In this document: positions 43,356 to 51,935 of the stretch, in pieces | How positions within the stretch are numbered: the first letter of the stretch is position 1 | Layout of the letters: each line of letters opens with the position of its first letter | NCBI GenBank assembly: GCA_947507875.1 | Contig: CANNQP010000001.1 | Coordinates: forward strand, 124,001 to 188,000 | DNA length: 64,000 nucleotides | DNA from: Verrucomicrobiaceae bacterium | Lineage (GTDB): Bacteria > Verrucomicrobiota > Verrucomicrobiia > Verrucomicrobiales > Verrucomicrobiaceae | Direction of reading: 5' to 3' | Translations under genes and position numbers: made by a program | The notes under the pieces: generated by a model | What the model was told of the DNA's origin: nothing | Seen by the model: only the letters and a program-made list of their open reading frames with translations | Databases searched by the model: none

Positions 43356-43847
43356 ATGCCCCGAATCGCTCTGCTACTTCCCCTTCTCTTGATTGCTACA
43401 GGCCTCGTTTCGTGTGCCTCAGGCAAGGGGTTTGTTATTAGCCGAAAGGCGACTCGTATCACCGGAGTCCGTACCACTGCCTATACCCATTCTGAGTCGG
43501 ATCACATTATTTACGGGGCTAGAAATGCGGTCGGCACTCAGCTCCGTTACGGCAAGGTGCGCAGCGCAGCGGCAGACTGGTCAGTCTTCCCGGTGGGGAC
43601 CATTTTCCAGATCGAAGGCAGCCCGTATGTTTATCAAGTGGATGACTATGGCTCCGCATTGGTCGGCACGAATACCATCGACATTTACCAACCCAGCAAA
43701 GCGCACATGAATGCATGGGGAGTTAGGAATGTGAACATTCGTGTGCTGAAATGGGGCTCCTTTTCAAAAAGCGTCGCCATCCTGCGCGATCGACAAGCCT
43801 ATAACCATGTGCGCCGCATGGTTTCTCGAATTCATCGCAGCAGTTAG
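43356..43847 (+). CDS. 3D-domain lipoprotein
   Basis: A 163-aa lipoprotein. The lipobox LVSC places the lipidated cysteine at residue 20. The mature part is a 3D (double-psi beta-barrel) domain, the catalytic fold of MltA-type lytic transglycosylases: VRTTAYTHSE, FPVGTIFQI, VDDYGSALVG and IDIYQPS carry the three conserved aspartates in the expected order. The likely role is peptidoglycan cleavage or binding at the envelope. It ends 7 bases before the GTG chosen for nth. A conserved WGS follows the barrel. Confidence 0.8.
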   Translation: MPRIALLLPLLLIATGLVSCASGKGFVISRKATRITGVRTTAYTHSESDHIIYGARNAVGTQLRYGKVRSAAADWSVFPVGTIFQIEGSPYVYQVDDYGSALVGTNTIDIYQPSKAHMNAWGVRNVNIRVLKWGSFSKSVAILRDRQAYNHVRRMVSRIHRSS

Positions 43848-43854
43848 GCCCATC

Positions 43855-44511
43855 GTGACCAAGACAGAGAGAGCCGAATTCATACGCAAACGACTTGCGG
43901 AGCTTTACCCTGATCCTCCTGTTCCTTTGGATCACAAGGATCCATTCACGCTTTTGATCGCGGTCCTGCTTTCGGCACAATGTACTGATGTGCGGGTGAA
44001 TCAGATTACTCCCAAACTGTTTTCCCAACTGGGAGATACGCCCCAAGCCTTAGCAAAACGAAATGTTGCCGAGATTGAGGCCATCGTAAAGCCCTGTGGT
44101 CTTGGACCTCAAAAAGCCAAAGCTATTGGAAAACTATCTCAGATCCTTCTCGATGAACATGAAGGACAAGTCCCCCCTGATTTGGAGGCTTTAGAAAGAC
44201 TTCCCGGCGTGGGTCACAAAACTGCACAGGTCGTGATGGCACAGTCTTTTGGAGTTCCTAGCTTTCCTGTGGATACCCACATCCATCGCTTGGCTCAACG
44301 ATGGAAATTGAGCTCCGGGAAAAGCGTGCTGCAAACCGAGCGTGATCTGAAAAGACTTTTTCCACAATCATCATGGAATGACTTGCATCTTCAGATCATT
44401 TTTTATGGTCGTGAATATTGTACAGCCAGAGGCTGCGATGGCACTCGCTGTGAGATCTGTTCGACCCTTTTCCCCGATCGCTTCAAGCCTATCAAAACGA
44501 AACGAGCTTAG
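43855..44511 (+). CDS. nth: Endonuclease III
   Basis: A 218-aa base-excision-repair glycosylase/AP lyase for oxidised pyrimidines. The helix-hairpin-helix LPGVGHKTA (116-124) contains catalytic K122, and D140 sits in VDTHIHRL. The C-terminus has four cysteines (189, 194, 199, 202), spaced x4, x4, x2 and not in the canonical x6, x2, x5 pattern of the 4Fe-4S cluster, so cluster binding is uncertain. I chose GTG at 43855 because it follows the lipoprotein stop and gives a normal length; an ATG at 43807 would overlap that gene and add 16 residues. Convergent with rpsD. Confidence 0.92.
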   Translation: MTKTERAEFIRKRLAELYPDPPVPLDHKDPFTLLIAVLLSAQCTDVRVNQITPKLFSQLGDTPQALAKRNVAEIEAIVKPCGLGPQKAKAIGKLSQILLDEHEGQVPPDLEALERLPGVGHKTAQVVMAQSFGVPSFPVDTHIHRLAQRWKLSSGKSVLQTERDLKRLFPQSSWNDLHLQIIFYGREYCTARGCDGTRCEICSTLFPDRFKPIKTKRA

Positions 44512-44615
44512 CGAGCTTGGCTTGTGTCATGGCAGCAAACCTCATTGGCCGCACGTTGTCATCACAACTGAAACCTAAAAAGCATTGGGCTCATGTTGTG
44601 GGTCAACCATCAGGG

Positions 44616-44654
44616 TAAAAAAGAAAAAGGGTGCTTCTTGAGGAAGCACCCTTT
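44616..44654 (-). terminator. Rho-independent terminator of the rpmJ-rpsD operon
   Basis: On the minus strand a 12-bp stem (AAAGGGTGCTTC pairs with GAAGCACCCTTT, plus-strand positions 44626-44637 and 44643-44654) with a 5-base loop is followed by a T-rich run. It lies about 25 bases after the rpsD stop codon. The A-rich tract on the other side could also let it work weakly on nth transcripts. Confidence 0.92.
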
Positions 44655-44678
44655 GGAATTTGCTGAAACGCAGAACGT

Positions 44679-45290
44679 TTAGCGAGAGTAAAGCTCAACG
44701 ACCAACTGCTCATTCGCGATTGGGTTGATCTCATCACGGATCGGAGCGCGGTTAACGGTGGCAGTCATGTTGTCACGGTCAACGGTCATCCAATCTGGTG
44801 TTGGATTGCCGAGCGTCATTTCAAGGAAACGACCCACTAACTGCTGAGAACGAGGGCTATCTTTCACGCCAATTTTATCACCTGCCTTCACCTGGAAGCT
44901 AGCGACATTCACGACACGACCATTCACAGTGATGTGACGATGGCTAACCAGCTGACGGGAAGCAAAGCGTGTGTTGGCGAACCCCATGCGATAGACGACA
45001 TTGTCTAAACGCAATTCAAGCATTTGAAGAAGGTTCTCACCCGTCACGCCTTTACGGCGCTGAGCTTCAGCAAAGAAGCGACGGAATTGTTTTTCTAGAA
45101 CACCATATTGGAAACGCAGTTTCTGCTTTTCAATCAAAGCAACACCATACTCAGAGACCTTGCGGCGTGCGTTACGTACGCCATGCTGTCCTGGAGGGAA
45201 GTTGCGGAGTTCAAGAGCTTTGGAAGGACCAAAGAGGGCGATGCCGAAACGGCGAGCGATCTTTTCGCGGGGACCAGTGTAACGTGCCAT
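44679..45290 (-). CDS. rpsD: 30S ribosomal protein S4
   Basis: A 203-aa primary binder of 16S rRNA. It begins MARYTGPREKIARRFG, contains the S4 RNA-binding region RLDNVVYRMGFANTRFASRQLVSHRHITVNGRVV-like pattern in the middle, and ends VVELYSR. There are no zinc-binding cysteines, so this is the zinc-free form. It is last in the rpmJ-rpsM-rpsK-rpsD run, 31 bases behind rpsK, and is followed directly by a strong terminator. In many bacteria rpoA and rplQ come next; they do not here. Confidence 0.97.
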   Translation of the reverse strand: MARYTGPREKIARRFGIALFGPSKALELRNFPPGQHGVRNARRKVSEYGVALIEKQKLRFQYGVLEKQFRRFFAEAQRRKGVTGENLLQMLELRLDNVVYRMGFANTRFASRQLVSHRHITVNGRVVNVASFQVKAGDKIGVKDSPRSQQLVGRFLEMTLGNPTPDWMTVDRDNMTATVNRAPIRDEINPIANEQLVVELYSR

Positions 45291-45321
45291 ATGCTATGAA
45301 ATAATGAAAAGATCCAAGAAA

Positions 45322-45870
45322 TTAAACGCGACGAGCTTTGGGGGGGCGGCAGCCATTGTGAGGGATGGGCGTGACATCTTTCACAAGAGTGACTTCAACA
45401 CCCATTGCCTGAATGGCACGAACGGCAGATTCACGACCGGAACCAGGTCCGCGAAGGCGAACTTCAACTTCACGAAGACCATGACCCATGGCCTGACGGC
45501 AAGCATCCTGGGCCACGACTTGGGCTGCGTAAGCAGTGCCTTTGCGTGAGCCACGGAAGCCCATCTTGCCTGCGGTGGACCAACCAATCACATTGCCCAC
45601 GCGATCCGTAATGGAAACCATGGTGTTGTTGAATGTAGCCTGCACATGCACGATACCGGCGTTAACATTTTTTGCACCCTTAGCCTTAATGACTTTCGGG
45701 GTTTCCGAGCCATCACCACCACCGATCTCAAGCCAAACGCTCTGAGACACGGCGCGGTCACCGGAAGTAGGTTGTTTATCTTGACCTGGGACAGCCGATG
45801 CTGGGGCTGGGGCTGCGACGGGAGCGGCAGCTTCTGGTGCTGGCGTCGTTGGAATCGTTTCTTCTGCCAT
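45322..45870 (-). CDS. rpsK: 30S ribosomal protein S11 with N-terminal extension
   Basis: A 182-aa S11. The conserved core ([54 protein letters not shown]) is complete from about residue 65. In front is an extension of about 53 residues compared with the E. coli protein, rich in Ala and Pro ([15 protein letters not shown]) and then [11 protein letters not shown]. No alternative start codon in the frame would give a normal-length protein with a good context. It lies 30 bases after rpsM and 31 before rpsD. Confidence 0.94.
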   Translation of the reverse strand: MAEETIPTTPAPEAAAPVAAPAPASAVPGQDKQPTSGDRAVSQSVWLEIGGGDGSETPKVIKAKGAKNVNAGIVHVQATFNNTMVSITDRVGNVIGWSTAGKMGFRGSRKGTAYAAQVVAQDACRQAMGHGLREVEVRLRGPGSGRESAVRAIQAMGVEVTLVKDVTPIPHNGCRPPKARRV

Positions 45871-45900
45871 AATGGTAATGTTACTAGCTCTTTAAAGTGA

Positions 45901-46296
45901 TTAGACCTTACCCTTTTTGGCACCTGGGTTACGCTGTGCACCAACGGTCTTGCGTGGGCCCTTGCGTGTACGTGCATTGGTGTGTGTGCGCTGACCGCGA
46001 ACAGGCAGGCCACGACGGTGGCGGGTTGCGCGATAGCAGTTGATGCCGAGAAGACGCTTCATGTGCATCTGCTGCTCACGGCGAAGGTCACCTTCGATCA
46101 CAATCTTCAAGGCCTGCGCTGTCTGAGCAATTTGCGCGAGCTGATCATCCGTCAGTTCTCCCGTGCGCGTGTTCGGATCAATGTTGGTGTGAGCCAAGAT
46201 TTTGCGGCTCAGAGGAAGACCGATGCCGAAAATATAGGGCAGCGAGTATTCGATCTTTTTTTCGTTCGGGATTTCAACTCCAAGTAGGCGTGCCAT
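45901..46296 (-). CDS. rpsM: 30S ribosomal protein S13
   Basis: A 131-aa S13 of the small-subunit head. It opens MARLLGVEIPNEKKIEYSL, has IFGIGLPLSRKIL near the beginning, RREQQMHMKRLLGINCYRATRHRRGLPVRGQRT-type C-terminal RNA-binding sequence, and a basic tail ending GAKKGKV. The ATG at 46296 is the right start; the longer frame runs back into rpmJ in another frame. It is second in the operon, 34 bases after rpmJ. Confidence 0.96.
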   Translation of the reverse strand: MARLLGVEIPNEKKIEYSLPYIFGIGLPLSRKILAHTNIDPNTRTGELTDDQLAQIAQTAQALKIVIEGDLRREQQMHMKRLLGINCYRATRHRRGLPVRGQRTHTNARTRKGPRKTVGAQRNPGAKKGKV

Positions 46297-46330
46297 AAAG
46301 GAAGGTGCGGATAGTTGGTTACAAAGGAGA

Positions 46331-46444
46331 TTAGCCTTGGCGCTGCTTGTGACGCGGATTTTTGCAGACGACACGGACAATGCCGTTGCGGCGGATAATG
46401 CGGCAAAGCTCACAAAGGGGTTTAACGGACGGACGAACTCGCAT
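46331..46444 (-). CDS. rpmJ: 50S ribosomal protein L36
   Basis: A 37-aa protein, [14 protein letters not shown]..., with the full C-C-C-H set of the zinc-binding L36 type: C11, C14, C27 and H32. It is the first gene of the rpmJ-rpsM-rpsK-rpsD group. Directly upstream is a leader able to form a stable hairpin that ends within about 6 bases of the start codon. Confidence 0.95.
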   Translation of the reverse strand: MRVRPSVKPLCELCRIIRRNGIVRVVCKNPRHKQRQG

Positions 46445-46449
46445 AGATA

Positions 46450-46518
46450 CGATAGACAGGGGGATGAACCTTACCTCTGGGGCAAGGGGGCCGGAGTCGT
46501 ATCACAGCCCCCCTATCG
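46450..46518 (-). promoter_or_regulatory. Structured 5' leader of rpmJ with competing stems
   Basis: On the plus strand CGATAG (46450-46455) and GGGGG (46459-46463) pair with CCCCC (46508-46512) and CTATCG (46513-46518), giving an 11-bp stem with a 3-base bulge. In the minus-strand RNA the single G-run can instead pair with another C-run at 46486-46490. The two foldings exclude each other, and only the first places a stem next to the rpmJ start codon. This resembles ribosomal-protein autoregulatory leaders (in E. coli, S4 acts on a leader ahead of rpsM). It is a proposal from sequence alone. Confidence 0.4.
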
Positions 46519-46560
46519 CGCAACGATAATTTTGAGTTTTTCACAATCCTTTCGCCGGAC

Positions 46561-47049
46561 TCACTCGCCAGCGGTATGGCGGAGAATGTTGGGATGATAG
46601 AGTTCGCACTCCTTTTTGTGCAACCATAGGCTTAGCCCGAAAAGGAAAACTGCATAGACTCCCAGAGCAATAAGAACCCGTGTCAGATATCGATTCCCCA
46701 TCATGGCCATGGTGAAAACGGACAGCACTGCACCCAGATGATAAGTCCAGGCAGTATGTTCTCGGAGGCGAGTCTGGGCTTCAATCGCTGCCCCTAACGA
46801 GACGGGTCTTGTTGCCAAAATTCGTGGTGTCGCTGCATGACGGCAACTCAAATAAGGCACCACACTCAGGCAAGATGCACCCAACAAAACGATGGCCACA
46901 AGACGACAGATTTTCTCTTTGGAAAACGCAGTTATTAACAAAAGTAAAAGACCCAAGCCCAGCCCATAAAGCGGCAAAGTCTCTAAGAGAAGGTGAAGAT
47001 ACTCCGCCTCTCCAAGCGATTGCCAGAGACTGGTGCTTTCACTCCACAT
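46561..47049 (-). CDS. Membrane protein of unknown function
   Basis: A 162-aa protein with about four hydrophobic segments (residues 25-42, 48-66, 103-118 and 123-142) and short charged loops; it has a Cys-His pair in the second segment's end (SCRHAATPRIL). I do not recognise the family. It starts 6 bases after thrC ends on the same strand, so it is probably translated from the thrC message, and lies 116 bases ahead of rpmJ. The protein has no signal-peptide cleavage site that I can see and is presumably in the inner membrane. Confidence 0.7.
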   Translation of the reverse strand: MWSESTSLWQSLGEAEYLHLLLETLPLYGLGLGLLLLLITAFSKEKICRLVAIVLLGASCLSVVPYLSCRHAATPRILATRPVSLGAAIEAQTRLREHTAWTYHLGAVLSVFTMAMMGNRYLTRVLIALGVYAVFLFGLSLWLHKKECELYHPNILRHTAGE

Positions 47050-47055
47050 GATCGA

Positions 47056-48411
47056 TCAGGACAGCTTGGAGCGAATGAAGAATTTGATCGCAACATCCGT
47101 TGCGTCCTGCGGATGGGTTTTCAGCGAACGGTTTTTGAGAAGCTCCAGCGAGGGATGCAGGGGCTCAGAACCTGTGGCCACATGCACTATCTCTGGAAAT
47201 TTTGCAGGACTCGCGGTGCTAAGCACCACACTGACCCGATCCTTTGCCATGTCGGTGAAGCCACAAGCGGTGTGTGGGTCGATGATGTAACGGTAGTTAT
47301 CCCAGACCTTGCGAATTGCGTCGGGGATCTCTTCATCGCTCATGCGACTGCTGCGAAAACTATTCACTGCGGGGGGGAAGCTGACACGTTCTCCACGCTT
47401 CATGGATTGCATAAGCTGGCTAACCTTAGCTTGGTCCTTCTCTAGAAGATAATAAAGGTAACGCTCGAAATTTGAGGCCGCCTGAATGTCCATGCTTGGC
47501 GCATGGCTAGGAAGAACAGCACCTTGCTGGTAGTCTCCACTGCTAAAGAAGCGGTGGAGAATATCATTTTGGTTAGTCGCTACGCGGAACGAGCCGCACG
47601 ACATGCCCATCTGCTGACAAAGCCATCCTGCTAGGACATTGCCAAAGTTTCCTGTAGGAACCACAAACTCCACCGTTGCCCGATCTGCCTCAGGAAGACG
47701 TAGCCATGCCCAAAGGTAATAAATACACTGCGCAAGCACTCTGGCGATGTTGATGCTATTCACAGCAGAGAGATTGACCTCACGCACAAAGGCAGGATCA
47801 CCAAAGCAATCTTTTACGACACGCTGTGCGTCATCGAAGGTTCCTGGCACGGGGATCGCGAATACATTTGCAGCACCTGTGCAGGCCATTTGGCGCTCTT
47901 GCAAAGGGGCGACACGACCAGTGGGGTAGAGAATAAAGATCTGGATGCCATCTTGCCCCATGCAGCCATGGATCGCTGCACTGCCGGTATCTCCAGAAGT
48001 AGCTCCCAAAACAGCCAATCGCTTTCCACTGATCCTCACTTGCCTCTTGTAGAGCAATCCCAAAAGCTGAAGAGCAAAATCCTTGAAGGCCAAGGTCGGG
48101 CCATGCCAGAGCTCTAGAACATAGGTGCGATCATCGAGCTTTCGAAGAGGGGCGACCTCATGGGTATCAAAGCGCTGGTAAGCCTCGTTGGTCAGTTGCC
48201 CCCATTCTTCCCGGCTGATTTCAGGCGCAAACAGACTGAGAAATTCAGCGGCCAGTTCCGCATAACTCAACGAAGCCCACCCAGGCAGACGATCCCGAAC
48301 CGGTGGGAGTGTTTCTGGCAAAAAAAGCCCTCCGTCGGCAGCGAGGCCGGCTTCGACAGCTTCAGTGAACGTGTGAGGGCGGGTTTGACCGCGCGTGGAA
48401 ATGTACAGCAT
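47056..48411 (-). CDS. thrC: Threonine synthase
   Basis: A 451-aa PLP enzyme that converts O-phosphohomoserine to threonine. The PLP lysine is K110 in LAFKDFALQ; other signatures are YISTRG at the start, GATSGDTGSAAI and VPTGNFGNVLAG. It is the longer type of threonine synthase, as in E. coli and yeast. Divergent from the glycogen synthase gene, with only about 100 bases shared for both promoters. Confidence 0.96.
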   Translation of the reverse strand: MLYISTRGQTRPHTFTEAVEAGLAADGGLFLPETLPPVRDRLPGWASLSYAELAAEFLSLFAPEISREEWGQLTNEAYQRFDTHEVAPLRKLDDRTYVLELWHGPTLAFKDFALQLLGLLYKRQVRISGKRLAVLGATSGDTGSAAIHGCMGQDGIQIFILYPTGRVAPLQERQMACTGAANVFAIPVPGTFDDAQRVVKDCFGDPAFVREVNLSAVNSINIARVLAQCIYYLWAWLRLPEADRATVEFVVPTGNFGNVLAGWLCQQMGMSCGSFRVATNQNDILHRFFSSGDYQQGAVLPSHAPSMDIQAASNFERYLYYLLEKDQAKVSQLMQSMKRGERVSFPPAVNSFRSSRMSDEEIPDAIRKVWDNYRYIIDPHTACGFTDMAKDRVSVVLSTASPAKFPEIVHVATGSEPLHPSLELLKNRSLKTHPQDATDVAIKFFIRSKLS

Positions 48412-48519
48412 GGATGGGCGAACAACGTGGCAAGCCCTTCGCCTAACTCAAGCTTCAAGCGCAGCTGCTCGTTTCGCTTGCCCTTCCCCGCCGTCTGGCG
48501 ATACACAGCAGCTTCCCGC

Positions 48520-49731
48520 ATGAAGTCTCTCTTTTTGACCAACGAATACCCGCCTTACATCTACGGAGGCGCAGGCGTGCATGTCGAATATTTGACGCAG
48601 GAGCTCGCTAAGCTGATGGAGGTCGAAGTTCGCTGCTTTGGCGATCAACAGGCTGAAGAAAAGGGGGTCATCGTTCATGGAGAAAGCCTCGACAGCTCTG
48701 CCTGGAACTGCCCCAGCAATCTCAAATCCGTCTTTGGAGCTCTGCAGCGTTGCCTCAACTTCAACACTCGAAATGTTGATGCCCAGATCGTTCATTTGCA
48801 CACTTGGTATGCACACTTTGGCGGCATTCTGGCCAAACTGAATTATAACGTGCCCATGGTTTTGACGGTGCACTCCTTGGAGCCTCTTCGGCCTTGGAAG
48901 CGTGAGCAACTCGGCGGCGGCTACGATTTTACCTGCTGGTTGGAAAAAACCGCCATTGAAATGGCAGATGCGGTCATCGCCGTCTCAGAGGAGACCAAGG
49001 CCGACCTTCTGAGATTATTCCAAGTCGATCCTCACAAAATTCACGTCATCCACAATGGCATCGACCCCGATGAATATCACCGAGTCGAAGCTCCTGACAT
49101 CCTCCGAAAACACGGCATCAATCCCGATCAGCCTTACGTTTTGTTCGTGGGGAGGATCACTCGCCAAAAGGGTATCGTGCACCTCGTGCGCGCCATCGAA
49201 AGCATGGCTCCTGGCTTCCAAATCGTCCTCTGCGCCGGAGCGCCTGACACCCCAGAAATCAAAGCAGAGATGGAAGCCGCTGTCACTGCCCAGCAAGCCA
49301 AGCGGGAAGGTATCATCTGGATTCAATCCATGCTGCCTGTGCCAGAAAAGATCGCCATGTATTCTCACGCAGACGTGTTCTGCTGCCCTTCAATCTACGA
49401 GCCCTTTGGCATCATCAACCTTGAAGCCATGGCCTGCGAAACTGCCGTGGTTGCCAGCGCCGTGGGTGGGATCAAAGAAGTTGTCGTTCACGAACAAACT
49501 GGCCTTCTCGTGCCACTAGATCAGCAGAACCAAAGCCCCTTCGAGGCCATCAATCCAGAAGCCTTTGCCAGTGATCTCGCAGACGCGATCAACCAACTGA
49601 TGGCCGATCCTGACAAGCGTCGTCGCATGGCCTTGGCTGGGCGGCAACGCGCAGTTGATCACTTCAGCTGGGCGAGCATCGCCCAGCGCACCAAGGCTCT
49701 CTACGAGAGTCTATTGGCTACGAATGCCTGA
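48520..49731 (+). CDS. Glycogen synthase, GT4 family (GlgA/GlgM-like)
   Basis: A 403-aa glycosyltransferase with a GT-B fold. The start MKSLFLTNEYPPYIYGGAGVHVEYL is that of the GT4 glycogen synthases found in Actinobacteria and others. HTWYAHFGG and FVGRITRQKG form the donor site, and SIYEPFGIINLEAMA the E-x7-E motif. In some bacteria such enzymes make maltose-1-phosphate from ADP-glucose and not glycogen directly, which cannot be resolved here. The ATG at 48520 gives the canonical N-terminus; the frame upstream overlaps thrC on the other strand. rsgA follows 35 bases on. Confidence 0.9.
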   Translation: MKSLFLTNEYPPYIYGGAGVHVEYLTQELAKLMEVEVRCFGDQQAEEKGVIVHGESLDSSAWNCPSNLKSVFGALQRCLNFNTRNVDAQIVHLHTWYAHFGGILAKLNYNVPMVLTVHSLEPLRPWKREQLGGGYDFTCWLEKTAIEMADAVIAVSEETKADLLRLFQVDPHKIHVIHNGIDPDEYHRVEAPDILRKHGINPDQPYVLFVGRITRQKGIVHLVRAIESMAPGFQIVLCAGAPDTPEIKAEMEAAVTAQQAKREGIIWIQSMLPVPEKIAMYSHADVFCCPSIYEPFGIINLEAMACETAVVASAVGGIKEVVVHEQTGLLVPLDQQNQSPFEAINPEAFASDLADAINQLMADPDKRRRMALAGRQRAVDHFSWASIAQRTKALYESLLATNA

Positions 49732-49766
49732 TTCGGAAAGCCGAGTGCGCCCTCCCCCCACTTGCC

Positions 49767-50894
49767 ATGCCACGCAAAATCACTCGTGAAGACCTCGGCT
49801 GGAACGAACACTTTGCTCAAAGTTTCGCCCCCTATGCTAGCGAAGGCTGGAAACCTGCTCGCTTGCTGAGGGATAACAAAATTAGCTATGGTTGCCTGGT
49901 GTTTGACGAGACCGACTTTGATGAGCGTGACTGCATTCTGAGTGGGCGCGTTTTTCATGAAGCCGCGACCGATGCAGAGTTGCCCGCTGTAGGTGATTGG
50001 GTTGCCCTTGATGTCTCTGGCGAGGATGCGGTGATCCGCGCACGATTGCCGCGCCAAACTTGTTTTTCCCGCAAAGCACCCGGCGCGACTAGTGAGGAGC
50101 AGGTGCTGGTGGCAAACGTTGATGTCGTGATCGTCATCACCGATCCGGGCTCAGACTACAGCCTGCGGCGGCTGGAGCGCTACTTTACCCTCATTCAGCG
50201 AAGTGGGGCACGTCCCGTCGTGGTGGTGAACAAAGCTGATCTTTTCAGCAAAGTCGAATGCGCCAAAGCAGCATCTGACATCCGTGAGCTAAACCCCGAA
50301 TGTTGCGTTCACATCACCAGCGTACTTGAAGGTCGAGGTCTCAAGGAGGTGAAAAGTTACCTCAAGAAAGGGATCACGGTAGCGCTCATCGGCTCCAGTG
50401 GCGTCGGCAAATCCGCGATGGTGAATGAACTCGTCGGCGACGAATGGCAGTGGGTCGGCGATGTGAATGAAACCACTGGCAAGGGCCGACACACCACCAC
50501 CGCACGCGAACTAGTCTTGCTGCCTCGCGGGGGCATCTTGGTGGATAATCCTGGCATCAAAGAAGTGCAGATGTGGACGGATGAAAGGACGCTGCGCGAA
50601 GCCTTTGCCGACATCGAAGACCTTGCGTCTCAATGTCGTTTTCACGACTGCAAACATGGCAAAGATGCGGGCTGTGCTTTGCGCACAGCGCTGGCAGAGG
50701 GAAGGTTGGATGCAGCTCGACTCGAAGGCTATGTGCGACTTGAGGACGAAATTGCTGAATTGAAGCGGCGGCAAAAAAAACGCCAGATGACCGTGGAACG
50801 AATCCACAAACGCGAACACAAGATCAAGGCGCGCAACCGAGAAGATCGCCTGGAAATCGAGCACGACCTAAAACCAGACCGTCGTCGTTTTTGA
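49767..50894 (+). CDS. rsgA: Ribosome small-subunit-dependent GTPase RsgA
   Basis: A 375-aa circularly permuted GTPase for late 30S maturation. An OB-fold N-terminus is followed by the motifs in permuted order: NKAD (G4, 155-158), GSSGVGKS (G1, 209-216) and DNPG (G3, 260-263). A zinc-binding motif follows with C290, C295, H297 and C303. The C-terminal 40 residues are strongly basic (RRQKKRQMTVERIHKREHK), presumably rRNA-binding. Longer than the common 300-350 residues because of this tail and an N-terminal extension. It probably shares the glycogen synthase transcript. Confidence 0.95.
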   Translation: MPRKITREDLGWNEHFAQSFAPYASEGWKPARLLRDNKISYGCLVFDETDFDERDCILSGRVFHEAATDAELPAVGDWVALDVSGEDAVIRARLPRQTCFSRKAPGATSEEQVLVANVDVVIVITDPGSDYSLRRLERYFTLIQRSGARPVVVVNKADLFSKVECAKAASDIRELNPECCVHITSVLEGRGLKEVKSYLKKGITVALIGSSGVGKSAMVNELVGDEWQWVGDVNETTGKGRHTTTARELVLLPRGGILVDNPGIKEVQMWTDERTLREAFADIEDLASQCRFHDCKHGKDAGCALRTALAEGRLDAARLEGYVRLEDEIAELKRRQKKRQMTVERIHKREHKIKARNREDRLEIEHDLKPDRRRF

Positions 50895-51032
50895 CGAAAA
50901 GGCGAAGCTCAAGTCTGCTTCTGGATCCGCTAGCTTGTCCGCATCAGCCCCAAAAGTCCTGAACAAATCGACTGTTTCTTGCACTTTTAGGCGGAAAGGC
51001 ACAGGTTGAGCGCTTCCCCCTCTTCCGTTTTC

Positions 51033-51935
51033 ATGAAGCACCTTCTATCCATCGAAGAACTCTCCGCCGAGGAGATTGAGACTATCCTGACCCTGGCTGC
51101 TGACCTAAAGAAGGATCGCAAGGCCTCGCCCCAGGTGCTCTCCGGGCAGCAGTGGGCGCTCATCTTCACCAAGTCATCGACTCGCACACGCGTCAGCTTC
51201 GAAGTCGGGGTTCGTGAGCTAGGAGGACAGGTGATGTTTCTTTCGGGAGCTGACATTCAACTAGGACGTGGGGAGCCCATCAAAGACACCGCACGGGTCA
51301 TGGGCCGCATGATTCACGGGGCTGTGATCCGCACCTTTGCCCAACAAGACGTCGTCGAGTTCGCTCAATACAGCGGCATCCCGACCATCAATGCATTGAC
51401 GGATGATGAACACCCCTGCCAAATCCTGGCGGACCTGCAGACCCTGAATGAACGCTTCGGCTCGTGGAAGGGCCGCAAGGTCGCCTTTCTCGGGGATGGG
51501 GACTGCAATGTCGCACGCTCTTGGATCTGGGCCTCTGCTCGCTTGGGCTTTGAACTCGTCATTGGTGCCCCCCAAGCCTTTCAGCCTGCTGCTGACTTCA
51601 TGGCCCGCGTGCCAGGCAGCACCGTGACCATCACGGATGATCCCAAGGCGGCCGTCGAGGGCATGGATGCCATTTATACGGATGTTTGGGTCAGCATGGG
51701 CAAAGAAGCCGAAGGTGCCGAACGCATCGAGATCCTACGCCCCTGGCAGATCGGAGCGGACCTCATGAAGCACGCCAAGCAGGACGCCATCGTCATGCAC
51801 TGCTTGCCCGCTTATCGGGGAAAGGAAATCACCGAAGAGGTGCTCGAACAGCACGCTGATGTCATCTTCGATCAGGCCGAAAACAGATTGCACGCTCAAA
51901 AGGCCGTCATGGTCATGTGCTCACGCGAGGCCTGA
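51033..51935 (+). CDS. argF: Ornithine carbamoyltransferase
   Basis: A 300-aa enzyme joining ornithine and carbamoyl phosphate to citrulline in arginine synthesis. The carbamoyl-phosphate site STRTR (49-53), HPCQ in DDEHPCQILADLQT, and the ornithine-site HCLPAYRGKEI are all present. The ATG at 51033 (MKHLLSIEEL) is better than an upstream TTG. Its last 23 bases overlap the YjbR gene on the other strand, tail to tail. No other arginine gene is in view. Confidence 0.95.
   Translation: MKHLLSIEELSAEEIETILTLAADLKKDRKASPQVLSGQQWALIFTKSSTRTRVSFEVGVRELGGQVMFLSGADIQLGRGEPIKDTARVMGRMIHGAVIRTFAQQDVVEFAQYSGIPTINALTDDEHPCQILADLQTLNERFGSWKGRKVAFLGDGDCNVARSWIWASARLGFELVIGAPQAFQPAADFMARVPGSTVTITDDPKAAVEGMDAIYTDVWVSMGKEAEGAERIEILRPWQIGADLMKHAKQDAIVMHCLPAYRGKEITEEVLEQHADVIFDQAENRLHAQKAVMVMCSREA

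Noticed and set aside
46297..46413. A longer S13 frame overlapping rpmJ
   Set aside because: The region is coding for L36 in another frame, and S13 has its canonical MARLLGV start at 46296.
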